Shown here piece after piece: positions 35,535 through 45,814 of a stretch of DNA of 64,000 bases. Position numbers and translations under genes: made by a program. This stretch comes from Larkinella soli (GTDB lineage: Bacteria; Bacteroidota; Bacteroidia; Cytophagales; Spirosomataceae), in NCBI RefSeq assembly GCF_003703975.1, contig NZ_QTJY01000003.1, positions 310,001-374,000 of the forward strand, written 5' to 3'. The notes beneath the pieces are model-generated. The model was not told where the DNA came from. It did not search any database and saw only the letters and a program-made list of their open reading frames with translations. The first letter of the stretch is position 1. Every line of letters starts with the position of its first letter.

Positions 35535-35993
35535 TTAGTTCCGTTTTGCCGCCGGAACCAGCGCCATGAAGGCACTGTAAAACCGGGAAAAGGCTGCGGG
35601 GACCGGATTCTGGGGATCGCCCCAGGTCACCGTATACTCCTGCCGGCCTTTCTTCCACCGGACAAAGCGGTACTGGTTGCCGGAATGATCGAATTTCAGG
35701 CTCCGGATGCGGCATTCCTGTTCCAGCGTCCGGAACAGCTTCCGGGTGGCGGCTTTCGACTGCATCCCCAGAAAGGTAAACTCCTTATCCGCATCGGAAC
35801 GGCCGTAGAGCGCCCCGTTTTCGAGCAGGTAATAGGCCCCCGACGCCCCGGTAACCCCGCCCCCGCTTCCGACCACAATCTGCCGTTCCCGGTAAAGATC
35901 AGGACGAACCTTCCCGACGGGGGTCATCTGCGCCCGGACGGAAGTAACGGCGGGGAGGCCGAAAACCAGAAAGAAGAGTAAAAAGCGGATCAT
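35535..35993 (-). CDS. Small secreted protein, function unknown
   Basis: 152 residues with a signal peptide (about 1-21, ending VRAQ). The mature part is mixed alpha/beta with a Gly-rich early loop (VVGSGGGVTGASGAYYLLE) and a basic C-terminal half (FVRWKKGRQEYTVTWGDPQ). No family recognised. It lies 42 bp upstream of the M4 protease on the same strand, so it may be co-transcribed and could be an inhibitor or companion, though nothing in the sequence shows this. Its promoter is at 36017-36050. Confidence 0.65.
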   Translation of the reverse strand: MIRFLLFFLVFGLPAVTSVRAQMTPVGKVRPDLYRERQIVVGSGGGVTGASGAYYLLENGALYGRSDADKEFTFLGMQSKAATRKLFRTLEQECRIRSLKFDHSGNQYRFVRWKKGRQEYTVTWGDPQNPVPAAFSRFYSAFMALVPAAKRN

Positions 35994-36016
35994 GATGCGG
36001 TGTGTCGATGTGCGTT

Positions 36017-36050
36017 CGAAAGTAGACCATCCACTAACTTTTCGCTACAA
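36017..36050 (-). promoter_or_regulatory. Promoter of the small secreted protein / M4 protease unit
   Basis: -7 box TACTTTCG (36024-36017 on the minus strand) and -33 AATTGTA (TTG at 36050-36048), 23 bp from TTG to the -7 box. The start codon is at 35993, about 24 bp downstream. Confidence 0.6.
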
Positions 36051-36220
36051 TTCTACGGATGAGTCGTCAAAAACAGTTTCTGAAGCGTCACCGACTTGAG
36101 GGAACGGTAACAACGATATATGAAAACTTTTCTTTTCTTATCTTTGGAAGCCGGACCCCTCTCGTTGAAATAGGGGCGGTCCTACCCGAAGGTGAGTTGT
36201 ATTTCAACCGATTACCCACC

Positions 36221-37123
36221 ATGAACCCGTATTTTCCGATTGCGGTGGTGATTCCGACTTTCAACCGGAAGGAATGTCTGGCGGACCTGCTCCATCAATT
36301 ATTCGGTCAGCAGCCGGGGGATTTCACCCTGGAGATCGTCGTCGTGGTCGACGGGTCGTCCGACGGCACCCGGGAAATGCTGGAAACCGACTTTCCGGGG
36401 GTGCAGGTGGTGCAGGGGCCGGGCAACTGGTGGTTCACCCGGTCGGTCAACGAGGGCATCCGCTCCATCCGGTCCCGGCGGACTTCGACCTACGTTCTGA
36501 TCCTGAACGACGACTCGGTGGTCGAACCGGATTACCTCCGGCAGCTGACCCGGGCGCAGGCCGAAGCGGGCCCGGAGGCCATCGTGGGGAGCCTGTCGGT
36601 GACGGAAGAGTCGCCCCGGAGAATCACCTTCGGCGGCACGAAGCGAACGCTCCGCTGGCTGATGAAGACCATCGACTACGTGACCCCCTTTGAGCCGTAC
36701 GTGCCCGGGCGTCTCACCGGACTTCATCCGACCCAGAGCCTGAACGGACGCGGGACGCTGGTTCCTGTGGCGGTTTTCGACCGGATCGGCCTGCTCGACG
36801 AGCGCCGGTTCCCTCAGTACGGCTCCGACGACGATCTGGCCCTGACGGCCCTGCGGGCCGGTATTCCGGTGTATATTTCCTGGGATGCGGTGGTTTTCGA
36901 CCGCGTTCGGCTGACGGCGGCCGGCACGCCGTATCTCCATCCCTCCCTCAGCGTTTTTCTGAACAGCTTCTTCAATCGGTATTCGGTCAACTCCATCCGG
37001 AAAACCGTCTTTTTTTACCGGAAACACGGCCTTCCGCTGGTCTGGCCCCTCGGTGTCGCCCTGAGTGTAGCGGCCACCTGGCGGGCCTGGTTCTGGAAAT
37101 ACCGCCACATCCGTATCGAGTGA
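36221..37123 (+). CDS. Family 2 glycosyltransferase
   Basis: 301 residues from the ATG at 36221, which starts directly before the GT-A fold (FPIAVVIPTFNRKECLADLL); the frame is open 162 bp further but without homology. The nucleotide-binding and metal site is VLILNDDSVVEP, followed by acceptor-side elements SLNGRGTLVPVAVFDRIG and FPQYGSDDDLALTALR. It transfers a sugar from a nucleotide sugar during surface polysaccharide or glycan synthesis; donor unknown. It may form an operon with the next glycosyltransferase (25 bp gap). Confidence 0.9.
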   Translation: MNPYFPIAVVIPTFNRKECLADLLHQLFGQQPGDFTLEIVVVVDGSSDGTREMLETDFPGVQVVQGPGNWWFTRSVNEGIRSIRSRRTSTYVLILNDDSVVEPDYLRQLTRAQAEAGPEAIVGSLSVTEESPRRITFGGTKRTLRWLMKTIDYVTPFEPYVPGRLTGLHPTQSLNGRGTLVPVAVFDRIGLLDERRFPQYGSDDDLALTALRAGIPVYISWDAVVFDRVRLTAAGTPYLHPSLSVFLNSFFNRYSVNSIRKTVFFYRKHGLPLVWPLGVALSVAATWRAWFWKYRHIRIE

Positions 37124-37148
37124 GCCTCATCCTATCCTTCCATACACA

Positions 37149-38090
37149 ATGATGAAGTACCTGATTCTTTCTCCTACTAAAAATGAAGAAAAGTATATCG
37201 AAAAAACGCTCCGGTCGGTTTGTGCGCAGACGATCCGGCCGGTCAGATGGATTATTCTCGACGACGATTCGACGGATGCCACGCCGGCGCTGATCGAGCC
37301 TTACCGGAACCAGTACCCCTGGATCGAGCTGATCACCTTGCGAAACTTCCGCAACGACCTGAGAACCACCGGTGGACGAAGCGGGGCTTTGCTGAACCAT
37401 GCCCGCGAACTCATCCAGGATGAAGCCGTCGATTTCGTGGTCAAGATTGATTCGGACGTCGCGTTTGCACCGGATTTTTTCGAGCGGATTTTCCGGGAAT
37501 TTACCCGCGATCCGCAGCTGGGTCTGGCGTCGGGGCACCTGGTGCAGGACGGGCGGCCCGAAACGATCCGGGACTGGGAGGGCGTCCGGGGCGCCACCCG
37601 GATTTACCGCCGGGCCTGTTTCGATGCCATCGGCTCCTATTACACGATCCGGGGCGAAGACGAGATCGACACCTTTCTGGCCCGTCTGAAGGGCTGGCGC
37701 ACCCGTACTCTGCCGGTGCCGTTCGACCACCTGAAACCGGAGGGGGTCCGGCATCCTTCGCTGGTCAATCATTTCGAGACCGGGGAGTTCAAGGGCCGCA
37801 TCCCCTACCGCTTCGATTTCTTCCTGCTGACCCTTCTGAAGAATGCCCTGGCGCGGCCTTACGTCCTCGGCTCGCTGGTGCAGCTGGCCGCCTACATCCA
37901 ATCCCGCTGGATCCGGAGCGAACGCCCGTTCGATGCCGGCCTGACGTCCCACGTGCAGGCAATGCAGCAGAAAAAGCTCAAATCCCTGCTTCCGGCAATC
38001 GGGAAGCTGCTGCCCGGGCTGATCGGCCGAATCGGGCTGGAATTCGAGGTGGAATACACGTTTCTGGCCGAACAGTTTCTACAACTATAA
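37149..38090 (+). CDS. Family 2 glycosyltransferase
   Basis: 313 residues. GT-A core: YLILSPTKNEEKYIEKTLRS at the N-terminus, WIILDDDSTDATP, metal-binding VVKIDSDVAFAPDFF and catalytic region SYYTIRGEDEIDTFLA. The C-terminal part is helical (LLTLLKNALARPYVLGSLVQ) and may associate with the membrane. It resembles dolichyl/undecaprenyl-type or cellulose-synthase-like GT2s; the substrate is unknown. Second gene of a two-gene glycosyltransferase unit. Confidence 0.9.
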   Translation: MMKYLILSPTKNEEKYIEKTLRSVCAQTIRPVRWIILDDDSTDATPALIEPYRNQYPWIELITLRNFRNDLRTTGGRSGALLNHARELIQDEAVDFVVKIDSDVAFAPDFFERIFREFTRDPQLGLASGHLVQDGRPETIRDWEGVRGATRIYRRACFDAIGSYYTIRGEDEIDTFLARLKGWRTRTLPVPFDHLKPEGVRHPSLVNHFETGEFKGRIPYRFDFFLLTLLKNALARPYVLGSLVQLAAYIQSRWIRSERPFDAGLTSHVQAMQQKKLKSLLPAIGKLLPGLIGRIGLEFEVEYTFLAEQFLQL

Positions 38091-38390
38091 CCTTAGGTGA
38101 TCCTATCAGGGCAAAAATACCGCCTGATCGATTTTTTATCCGTTCAGTCAATTTCAATTTCTTATACGGTTCTATTCATTAACCAAGACATTTTTGTACC
38201 CTGTTTATAAATTGGATTGGTGCAAATGAAATTCCGCCAATTCGACTTTTTACAAAATATATTTTAACGTAACTTGCACATCCAACGCAAAAACAGAAGC
38301 GTCTACCTTGCTTTATAGTTTTTCATAAACCCACCTGTAGACCGCCTGATTTGCAAATTTTTAATAACAAAACCACAAAAAGAGTACACG
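38091..38390. other. AT-rich leader/promoter region of gltB
   Basis: 300 bp, AT-rich, with no gene. A weak terminator is at 38105-38137. TAACTTGC at about 38270 could serve as a -7 box for gltB, with a T-rich stretch 21 bp upstream. No known riboswitch was recognised. Confidence 0.4.
38105..38137 (+). terminator. Weak terminator of the glycosyltransferase unit
   Basis: ATCAGG (38105-38110) pairs with CCTGAT (38123-38128), followed by CGATTTTTT. The stem is short, so efficiency is uncertain. Confidence 0.45.
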
Positions 38391-41300
38391 ATGTCTGCTT
38401 CTGACGTACCGCAACTGGGCCTCTACCGGTCCGAGTTTGAACACGACGCCTGTGGGATTGGATTCGTCGCGCATGTGAAAGGCCGCAAGTCGCATCAGAT
38501 TGTGGAGGATGCCCTTACGATGCTGACCCGGATGGACCACCGGGGTGCGGTCGGCTACGAAACCAACACCGGTGACGGAGCGGGTATTCTGATTCAGATT
38601 CCCCATGAGCTATTTGTCGACGAATGCCGGAAGCTGGGTTTTTCCCTGCCCCCGGCCGGCGAATACGGCGTCGGGATGATGTTCATGCCGAAGGACGATC
38701 TGCTGCGCAAGGACTGCCGGGAGATTCTCAACCGCTCCATCAAAAAGCTGAACCTCGACCTGCTGGGTTACCGCGTCGTGCCGGTCGATTCTTCCGACCT
38801 CGGCAACGGCTCGCGCTCGGTAGAGCCGGTCATGGAGCAGGTGTTTATCCGAAAACCTGAAAACCTTACCTCCGACGAATTTGAGCGTAAACTTTACATT
38901 ATAAGAAATTACAGCACCCGCATCATCAACGAAACCGTTGCGGGCGTCAATAACGATTTTTATTACTCCTCCCTGTCGAGCCGGGTCATCACCTACAAGG
39001 GCCAGCTCACGACCAAGCAGCTGCGGGATTACTTCCCGGACCTGGGCCGGGAAGAACTGGTTTCGGCCATCGGCGTGGTGCATTCCCGCTTCTCGACGAA
39101 CACTTTTCCCTCGTGGAAACTGGCCCAGCCGTTCCGGTATATTGCCCACAACGGTGAGATTAACACCGTTAAGGGGAACGTCAACTGGATGAAGTCGGCC
39201 GAGGCCATGCTGGAATCGTCGCTCTTCACGCCGGAAGAACTCGACATGCTGAAACCGATCTGCAACCTCAGCCAGTCGGATTCGGCCAACCTCGACAACG
39301 CCATCGAACTGCTGGTCATGGCCGGGCGTTCACTGCCCCACGTCATGATGATGCTCATCCCGGAAGCCTGGGATGAAAACGACCAGATGGACCCTGTCCG
39401 CCGGGCCTTCTACGAATACCACGCGGCCATCATCGAGCCGTGGGACGGCCCTGCGTCGATCTCCTTCACCGACGGCCGCATCGTGGGCGCCACCCTCGAC
39501 CGCAACGGTCTGCGCCCCTCGCGCTACTGGGTAACCGAAGACGACGTGGTTATCATGGCGTCCGAAGCGGGCGTCAACGACGTCGATCCCGCCAAAGTGG
39601 TCAGGAAAGGCCGGCTGCAGCCGGGTCGGATGTTCGTCGTAGACCTCGAACAGGGCCGCATCATCAGCGACGAGGAACTGAAAGCCGACATCTGCGCCCG
39701 TCAGCCGTACCAGCAGTGGCTCGACGAATACAAGATCAAGATCAACGACCTGCCGAAACCCGCCCGCACGTTCAGCCACATGCGGAAGCAGGACATTACC
39801 CAGCGCCAGCAGGCGTTCGGCTTCACGGCGGAAGACCTCCGCATGATCATCGGCCCCATGGCCGAAACCGGTCTGGAAGCCCTGGGCTCGATGGGTACGG
39901 ACGCTCCGCTGGCCGTGCTGTCGGAACAGAGCCAGCACCTCGCCAACTACTTCAAACAGCTCTTTGCCCAGGTGACCAACCCCCCGATCGACTCGATCCG
40001 GGAGCGGGCCATCATGTCGCTGATCTCCTTCGTGGGGGCTACCGGCAATCTGCTGAGCGAGACGCCGGAACACTGCCGCCAGATCGAACTGGCCCAGCCG
40101 GTGCTGACCATCGAAGAATTCGACAAACTGCGGTTTGTGGATAAAAATCACTTCCAGGCCAAAACCATCAACACCTACTTCCGGGCCGACCAGGGCGGAA
40201 AGGGGCTGGAACGGGCGCTGGAACGCATCTGCCGCTACGCCGAAGACGCCATCGAGGACGGTTTCGAAATCATCATCCTCTCCGACCGCGCCATCGACTC
40301 CGACCATGCGCCGGTGCCGTCGCTGCTGGCGACCTCGGCCGTGCATCACCACCTGATCCGGAAGGGTCTGCGCGGGCAGGTCGGTATTCTGGTCGAAGCC
40401 GGCGACGTCTGGGAAACCCACCACTTCGCCACGCTGATCGGTTACGGAGCCTCGGGCATCAACCCGTACATGGCCTTCGAAACGATCACGGACATGAAGG
40501 AGCGCAACCTGATTCAGGTGGATTATCCGGTCGAAAAACTGCATCAGAATTACATCAAGGCCGTCAATAAGGAACTGCTCAAAATCTTCTCGAAAATGGG
40601 CATCTCGACCCTGCAATCCTATCAGGGAGCGATGATCTTCGAATGCCTCGGCCTGAACCGGGAGGTAGTCGATACCTACTTCACAGGCACGATCTCCCGG
40701 ATCGGCGGCATGGGGCTGGAGCAGATCGGCCGTGAAATCCTGGTTCGCCACCGGCAGGCCTTCCCCGAAAAACCCGTCGGCGCTCCGCGTCTGGAAGTGG
40801 GCGGAGTCTACCAGTGGAAGCAGCGCGGGGAAGCCCACCTGTTCAACCCGGAAACGATCCACCTGCTCCAGCAGGCTACCCGGAAAAACGACTACCAGGT
40901 TTACAAGAAATACGCCCGGCTGATCGACGACCAGACCGACAAAGCCCTCACGCTGCGCGGCCTGATGAAGTTCAAAAAGGGCAGCCCGGTTCCTCTCGAC
41001 GAAGTGGAGCCGATTGAAAGCATCTTCAAACGGTTCGCCACCGGCGCCATGTCCTTCGGGTCCATCTCCTGGGAAGCGCACACCACGCTGGCCATTGCCA
41101 TGAACCGCATCGGCGGCAAGAGCAACTCCGGGGAAGGCGGTGAGGACGAACTGCGGTACAAGCCGAATGAAAACGGCGACAACCTGAGTTCAGCCATCAA
41201 GCAGGTCGCTTCCGGCCGTTTCGGGGTGACCAGCCATTACCTGACCAACGCGAAGGAGCTTCAGATCAAAATGGCGCAGGGCGCCAAGCCCGGCGAGGGC

Positions 41301-42965
41301 GGCCAGTTGCCCGGCCACAAAGTCGACGACTGGATCGGCCGCACGCGGCACTCCACCCCCGGCGTGGGCCTGATCTCTCCCCCGCCCCACCACGACATTT
41401 ATTCCATCGAGGACCTGGCCCAGCTGATCTTCGACCTCAAGAATGCCAACCGCGAAGCCCGGATCAGCGTCAAGCTGGTGTCGGAAGCCGGCGTCGGCAC
41501 GATTGCGGCCGGGGTCGCCAAAGCCCATGCCGACCATATCCTGATCTCGGGTCACGACGGCGGTACGGGGGCCTCTCCGCTGAGCTCCATCCGGCATGCC
41601 GGTCTGCCCTGGGAACTGGGTCTGGCCGAAACGCACCAGACGCTGGTCCGCAACAAACTGCGGGGCCGCGTCACGGTCCAGGCCGACGGACAGATCCGGA
41701 CGGGCCGCGACCTGGCGATTGCCGCCCTGCTGGGCGCCGAAGAATTCGGGGTGGCCACGGCGGCCCTGGTTTCGGTCGGCTGTATCATGATGCGGAAATG
41801 CCATCTGAACACCTGTCCGGTGGGCGTAGCCACCCAGAACAAGGAACTGCGGGCGCTGTTTTCGGGCAAGCCGGAACACGTCGTCAGCATGTTCACCTTC
41901 CTGGCGACCGAACTGCGTGAAATCATGGCCGAGCTGGGCTTCCGGACCGTCAACGAGATGGTCGGTCAGGCCCATTTGCTCGAATTCCGGGACGACGTCG
42001 ATCACTGGAAATACAAAGCCGTCGACCTGTCGGCCATCCTCTACAAGGAGCCGGTCAACCTCGACGTGGCCCTCTACAGGCAGGAAGACCAGGATCACGG
42101 CATGGCCGACATTCTCGACTGGGATCTGCTGAAAGCTGCCCAGCCGGCCCTGAACGACGGCGAATCGGTGTATGGGGAGTATCCCATCATCAACCTAAAC
42201 CGGGCGGTCGGGACGGTTCTTTCCAACGAAATATCCAAAATTCACGGCGGCAAGGGGCTGCCCGACGGCACCATTCACTTCAAGTTCCGCGGAACGGCGG
42301 GCCAGAGCTTCGGCGCTTTCAACACCGCCGGCATCAAGCTTGAACTGGAAGGGGACGCCAACGACTATTTCGGCAAAGGGCTCTGCGGAGCGCAGCTGAT
42401 CGTCTACCCGGACCGGACGGCTCCGTTCAAACCGGAAGAGAACAGCATCGTCGGGAACGTGTCCTTCTACGGAGCCACCTCCGGCGAGGCCTACATTCGG
42501 GGGATGGCGGGCGAACGCTTCTGCGTCCGGAACTCCGGCGCCAAAGTCGTGGTCGAGGGCGTGGGCGACCACGGTCTGGAATACATGACCGGCGGTCTGG
42601 CCGTCATCCTCGGCTCGGTCGGCCGCAACTTTGCCGCCGGGATGTCGGGGGGGGTGGCTTACGTCTGGAATCAGGACGGCGACTTTGCCGCGAAGGTTAA
42701 CCGCGAAATGGTCAATCTGGAAGAGCTGGATGCCGACGATCTGGCGATCCTGAAGGAGTACGTGGAAAAACACTTCCAGTATACGACCAGCAACGTAGCC
42801 CTGCGGCTTATTCAGGACTGGGACAATCTGGCCGGGCAGTTCGTCAAGGTCATGCCGGGCGACTTCCGCAAGGCCCTGGCCGGACGCGGCATCTCGCTCA
42901 CCGACCAGATCCGCGACAAGAACGTCGTCTACCAGGACATCGTCGTCGATGTCGTCCACGGGTAA
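38391..42965 (+). CDS. gltB: Glutamate synthase large subunit
   Basis: 1,524 residues. A 20-residue propeptide precedes the catalytic C21 of the class II glutaminase (EHDACGIGFVAH). The central domain and the FMN-binding synthase barrel follow (SGHDGGTGASPLSSIRHAG), with the [3Fe-4S] cysteines in CIMMRKCHLNTCP, and the C-terminal beta-helix (GAKVVVEGVGDHGLEYMTGG). With GltD it converts 2-oxoglutarate and glutamine to two glutamates using NADPH. It is followed 47 bp later by gltD. Length is the usual 1,500. Confidence 0.98.
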   Translation: MSASDVPQLGLYRSEFEHDACGIGFVAHVKGRKSHQIVEDALTMLTRMDHRGAVGYETNTGDGAGILIQIPHELFVDECRKLGFSLPPAGEYGVGMMFMPKDDLLRKDCREILNRSIKKLNLDLLGYRVVPVDSSDLGNGSRSVEPVMEQVFIRKPENLTSDEFERKLYIIRNYSTRIINETVAGVNNDFYYSSLSSRVITYKGQLTTKQLRDYFPDLGREELVSAIGVVHSRFSTNTFPSWKLAQPFRYIAHNGEINTVKGNVNWMKSAEAMLESSLFTPEELDMLKPICNLSQSDSANLDNAIELLVMAGRSLPHVMMMLIPEAWDENDQMDPVRRAFYEYHAAIIEPWDGPASISFTDGRIVGATLDRNGLRPSRYWVTEDDVVIMASEAGVNDVDPAKVVRKGRLQPGRMFVVDLEQGRIISDEELKADICARQPYQQWLDEYKIKINDLPKPARTFSHMRKQDITQRQQAFGFTAEDLRMIIGPMAETGLEALGSMGTDAPLAVLSEQSQHLANYFKQLFAQVTNPPIDSIRERAIMSLISFVGATGNLLSETPEHCRQIELAQPVLTIEEFDKLRFVDKNHFQAKTINTYFRADQGGKGLERALERICRYAEDAIEDGFEIIILSDRAIDSDHAPVPSLLATSAVHHHLIRKGLRGQVGILVEAGDVWETHHFATLIGYGASGINPYMAFETITDMKERNLIQVDYPVEKLHQNYIKAVNKELLKIFSKMGISTLQSYQGAMIFECLGLNREVVDTYFTGTISRIGGMGLEQIGREILVRHRQAFPEKPVGAPRLEVGGVYQWKQRGEAHLFNPETIHLLQQATRKNDYQVYKKYARLIDDQTDKALTLRGLMKFKKGSPVPLDEVEPIESIFKRFATGAMSFGSISWEAHTTLAIAMNRIGGKSNSGEGGEDELRYKPNENGDNLSSAIKQVASGRFGVTSHYLTNAKELQIKMAQGAKPGEGGQLPGHKVDDWIGRTRHSTPGVGLISPPPHHDIYSIEDLAQLIFDLKNANREARISVKLVSEAGVGTIAAGVAKAHADHILISGHDGGTGASPLSSIRHAGLPWELGLAETHQTLVRNKLRGRVTVQADGQIRTGRDLAIAALLGAEEFGVATAALVSVGCIMMRKCHLNTCPVGVATQNKELRALFSGKPEHVVSMFTFLATELREIMAELGFRTVNEMVGQAHLLEFRDDVDHWKYKAVDLSAILYKEPVNLDVALYRQEDQDHGMADILDWDLLKAAQPALNDGESVYGEYPIINLNRAVGTVLSNEISKIHGGKGLPDGTIHFKFRGTAGQSFGAFNTAGIKLELEGDANDYFGKGLCGAQLIVYPDRTAPFKPEENSIVGNVSFYGATSGEAYIRGMAGERFCVRNSGAKVVVEGVGDHGLEYMTGGLAVILGSVGRNFAAGMSGGVAYVWNQDGDFAAKVNREMVNLEELDADDLAILKEYVEKHFQYTTSNVALRLIQDWDNLAGQFVKVMPGDFRKALAGRGISLTDQIRDKNVVYQDIVVDVVHG

Positions 42966-43012
42966 TGCAGTTTCTCTTTCCAACCTCGAACAATTAGTCA
43001 GTACACAATACC

Positions 43013-44503
43013 ATGGGAAAACCGACCGGTTTTTTGGAATTCACCCGCGAACTGCCCAAAAAGCGTGACGTGCAGGAACGGGTTCACGATTACAGGGAAA
43101 TCGAACTTCCGTATGCCGAAGACGATACGCAGAAACAGGCGGCCCGCTGCATGGATTGCGGGATTCCGTTCTGCCATAACGGCTGTCCGCTGGGGAACAT
43201 CATTCCCGAATTCAACGACGCGGTGTACGAACAGAACTGGGAGTATGCCTACGAAATTCTGGCGTCGACCAACAATTTCCCCGAATTTACGGGCCGCATC
43301 TGCCCCGCCCCCTGCGAAGCTTCCTGCGTGCTGGGCATCAACAAGCCGCCCGTCGCCATCGAATTCATCGAAAAATCCATCATCGAAGCCGCCTTTGCCC
43401 GTGGCTTCGTGACCCCGAATAAGCCGGCCAAACCGACCGGCAAAAAGGTCGCCGTCGTCGGCTCCGGTCCGGCGGGTCTGGCGGCAGCCGCCCAGCTGAC
43501 CAAAGCCGGCCACCAGGTCACCGTGTTCGAACGGGCCGACCAGATCGGCGGGCTGCTGCGCTACGGCATTCCCGACTTCAAACTGGAGAAATGGGTGATC
43601 GACCGCCGACTGGCCGTCATGGAAGCCGAAGGGGTCATCTTCAAAACCAATACCAACGTCGGGGTCGACATCAAGGCCGGCGAACTGCTTCGGAACTTCG
43701 ACCTGGTCATGCTGACCGGCGGCTCGACCGTTCCGCGCGACCTCCCGATTCCGGGCCGGGACCTGAAAGGCGTTCACTTCGCCATGGAGTTCCTGAGCCA
43801 GCAGAACAAGCGGGTGGCCGAACGGCCGGTCAAGGTCGACCATCGGGGTGTTCCCTTTGCCGAGGGTGAAATCTGGGCGACGGGCAAAAACGTCGTGGTC
43901 ATCGGCGGGGGTGATACCGGCTCCGACTGTGTGGGTACCTCCAACCGCCACGGGGCCACTTCCGTGACGCAGATCGAACTGCTGCCGATGCCGCCGAAAG
44001 AGCGGGCCGAAAGCACGCCCTGGCCCAACTGGCCTATGATGCTGCGCACCTCCACCTCCCACGAGGAAGGCTGCGACCGGCACTGGTCCATCAATACCAA
44101 AGCCTTCATTGGGGACGAAAACGGCCACCTCAAGGCCCTCCGCATCGTCGACCTGGAGTGGCAGTCCGTGGACGGCCGGATGAAAATGGTCGAGGTGCCC
44201 GGTTCCGAGCGCGACATCGAATGCGAGCTGGCGCTGCTGGCCGCGGGCTTCCTGAACCCGCAGCAGGAAGGGCTGCTCAACGACCTCGGCGTCGAATACG
44301 ACGAGCGCGGCAACGTAAAAACGATCAACTACCAGTCGACCGTCCACCCGAAGGTGTTTGCCGCGGGTGACATGCGCCGGGGCCAGTCCCTGGTGGTATG
44401 GGCCATTTCGGAAGGCCGGGAAGCCGCCCGGGCGGCCGACGAATTCCTGATGGGCGAAACCCAGCTGGAAGCCAAAGCGCAATCCATGTTCGCGACCACG
44501 TAG
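43013..44503 (+). CDS. gltD: Glutamate synthase small subunit
   Basis: 496 residues. Four plus four N-terminal cysteines for two [4Fe-4S] clusters (CMDCGIPFCHNGCP and CPAPCEASC), an FAD-binding motif (VAVVGSGPAGLAAAAQL, about 143-160) and an NADPH-binding motif (VVVIGGGDTGSDCVG). It passes electrons from NADPH to GltB. Second gene of the gltBD operon, ending in a strong terminator at 44529-44558. Confidence 0.98.
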   Translation: MGKPTGFLEFTRELPKKRDVQERVHDYREIELPYAEDDTQKQAARCMDCGIPFCHNGCPLGNIIPEFNDAVYEQNWEYAYEILASTNNFPEFTGRICPAPCEASCVLGINKPPVAIEFIEKSIIEAAFARGFVTPNKPAKPTGKKVAVVGSGPAGLAAAAQLTKAGHQVTVFERADQIGGLLRYGIPDFKLEKWVIDRRLAVMEAEGVIFKTNTNVGVDIKAGELLRNFDLVMLTGGSTVPRDLPIPGRDLKGVHFAMEFLSQQNKRVAERPVKVDHRGVPFAEGEIWATGKNVVVIGGGDTGSDCVGTSNRHGATSVTQIELLPMPPKERAESTPWPNWPMMLRTSTSHEEGCDRHWSINTKAFIGDENGHLKALRIVDLEWQSVDGRMKMVEVPGSERDIECELALLAAGFLNPQQEGLLNDLGVEYDERGNVKTINYQSTVHPKVFAAGDMRRGQSLVVWAISEGREAARAADEFLMGETQLEAKAQSMFATT

Positions 44504-44528
44504 GTCACGGATGAAAACCGCATATGCA

Positions 44529-44558
44529 GCCGCCGGTTTTCGAACCGGCGGCTTTTTT
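44529..44558 (+). terminator. Terminator of gltBD
   Basis: GCCGCCGGTT (44529-44538) pairs with AACCGGCGGC (44543-44552), tetraloop TTCG, then six T. A textbook rho-independent terminator. Confidence 0.95.
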
Positions 44559-44574
44559 GTTAATGACCACGTTG

Positions 44575-44582
44575 TACCTTTG
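44575..44582 (+). promoter_or_regulatory. -7 box of the aminotransferase promoter
   Basis: TACCTTTG fits TAnnTTTG, 21 bp before the ATG at 44603. A TTTG lies only 15 bp upstream, shorter than the usual spacing. Confidence 0.5.
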
Positions 44583-44602
44583 CCCCACTTTTATCGCCTG
44601 CC

Positions 44603-45814
44603 ATGACGTTTTTAAAATCGAACCGGCTCAATAATTTACGCTACGAAATCCGCGGACCGGTCTACGAAAAAGCCCTCGAACTGGAGAGTCAGGGTTACAA
44701 AATCCTCTCGCTGAACATTGGCAATCCGGCGCCCTTCGGGTTCGATGCACCCGACGAAATCGTCCACGACATCATCCTTAACATCCGGAACGCGCAGGGC
44801 TATTCCGACTCACGCGGGCTGTTCGCGGCCCGCAAGGCGGTGATGCACCATACCCAGAACGTCGGTATCAAAGACGTCGCGATCAACGACATCTTCATCG
44901 GCAACGGCGTCAGCGAAATGATTCTGCTCTCGATGCAGGCGCTGATCAACGAAGGCGACGAAGTGCTGGTTCCCTCCCCCGACTACCCACTCTGGACCAC
45001 CTCCGTGGCCCTCTCCGGCGGCAAACCGGTCCATTACCTCTGCGACGAACAGGCCGACTGGAACCCGGACCTCGAAGACCTGGAGCGCAAAATCACGGCC
45101 CGCACCCGGGCCATCGTGGTGATCAATCCGAACAATCCCACCGGGGCGGTTTACGACCGGAGCGTACTGGAAGGAATCGCCCGCATCGCCGAAAAACACC
45201 GGCTGATCCTGTTCTCCGATGAGATTTACGATAAAATCCTGTACGACGGCGCGGTCCATTATCCGATTGCGACGATGGTGGAGGATACGCTCTGCGTGTC
45301 GATGGGCGGGCTTTCGAAGAATTACCGGGCAGCCGGTTTTCGGGGCGGCTGGCTGATCCTGAGCGGAGCCAAACACGAAGCCAAATCCTACATCGAAGGC
45401 CTGACCCTGCTCGCCAGCATGCGGCTCTGTGCCAACGTCCCGACGCAGTATGCCATCCAGACCGCCCTCGGTGGTTACCAGAGCATCAATGAACTGATTG
45501 CCCCGAGCGGGCGGCTCTACAAGCAGATCCACCTGGCGTACGACCGCATTACGGCCATCCCGGGGCTGTCGTGCGTGAAGCCGAAAGGGTCGCTGTATAT
45601 CTTCCCGAAGATCGACCTCTCGCAGTTTCATATTGCCGACGACGACGAGTTCGTGTTCGATCTGCTCGACGAACAGAAGGTGCTGGTGGTGGCCGGAACC
45701 GGGTTCAACTACGTCCACAACGACCATTTCCGCATCGTCTGCCTGCCCTCGGTTGACGAACTGAACCTGGCCATCGACCGCATCGAAGCCTTCCTGGAAA
45801 GCCGCCGGAAATAA
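44603..45814 (+). CDS. Class I/II aminotransferase, alanine aminotransferase-like
   Basis: 403 residues of PLP fold type I. The PLP lysine is K239 in MGGLSKNYRAAG, with the phosphate site GNGVSEM, VINPNNPTGAV and the Asp/Tyr of SDEIYDKI. N-terminal segment LKSNRLNNLRYEIRGP is typical of AlaA/AlaT-type enzymes that make alanine from pyruvate and glutamate. This fits its place directly after gltBD: glutamate produced there would be the amino donor. It has its own promoter and terminator, so it is not in the gltBD operon. Confidence 0.9.
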   Translation: MTFLKSNRLNNLRYEIRGPVYEKALELESQGYKILSLNIGNPAPFGFDAPDEIVHDIILNIRNAQGYSDSRGLFAARKAVMHHTQNVGIKDVAINDIFIGNGVSEMILLSMQALINEGDEVLVPSPDYPLWTTSVALSGGKPVHYLCDEQADWNPDLEDLERKITARTRAIVVINPNNPTGAVYDRSVLEGIARIAEKHRLILFSDEIYDKILYDGAVHYPIATMVEDTLCVSMGGLSKNYRAAGFRGGWLILSGAKHEAKSYIEGLTLLASMRLCANVPTQYAIQTALGGYQSINELIAPSGRLYKQIHLAYDRITAIPGLSCVKPKGSLYIFPKIDLSQFHIADDDEFVFDLLDEQKVLVVAGTGFNYVHNDHFRIVCLPSVDELNLAIDRIEAFLESRRK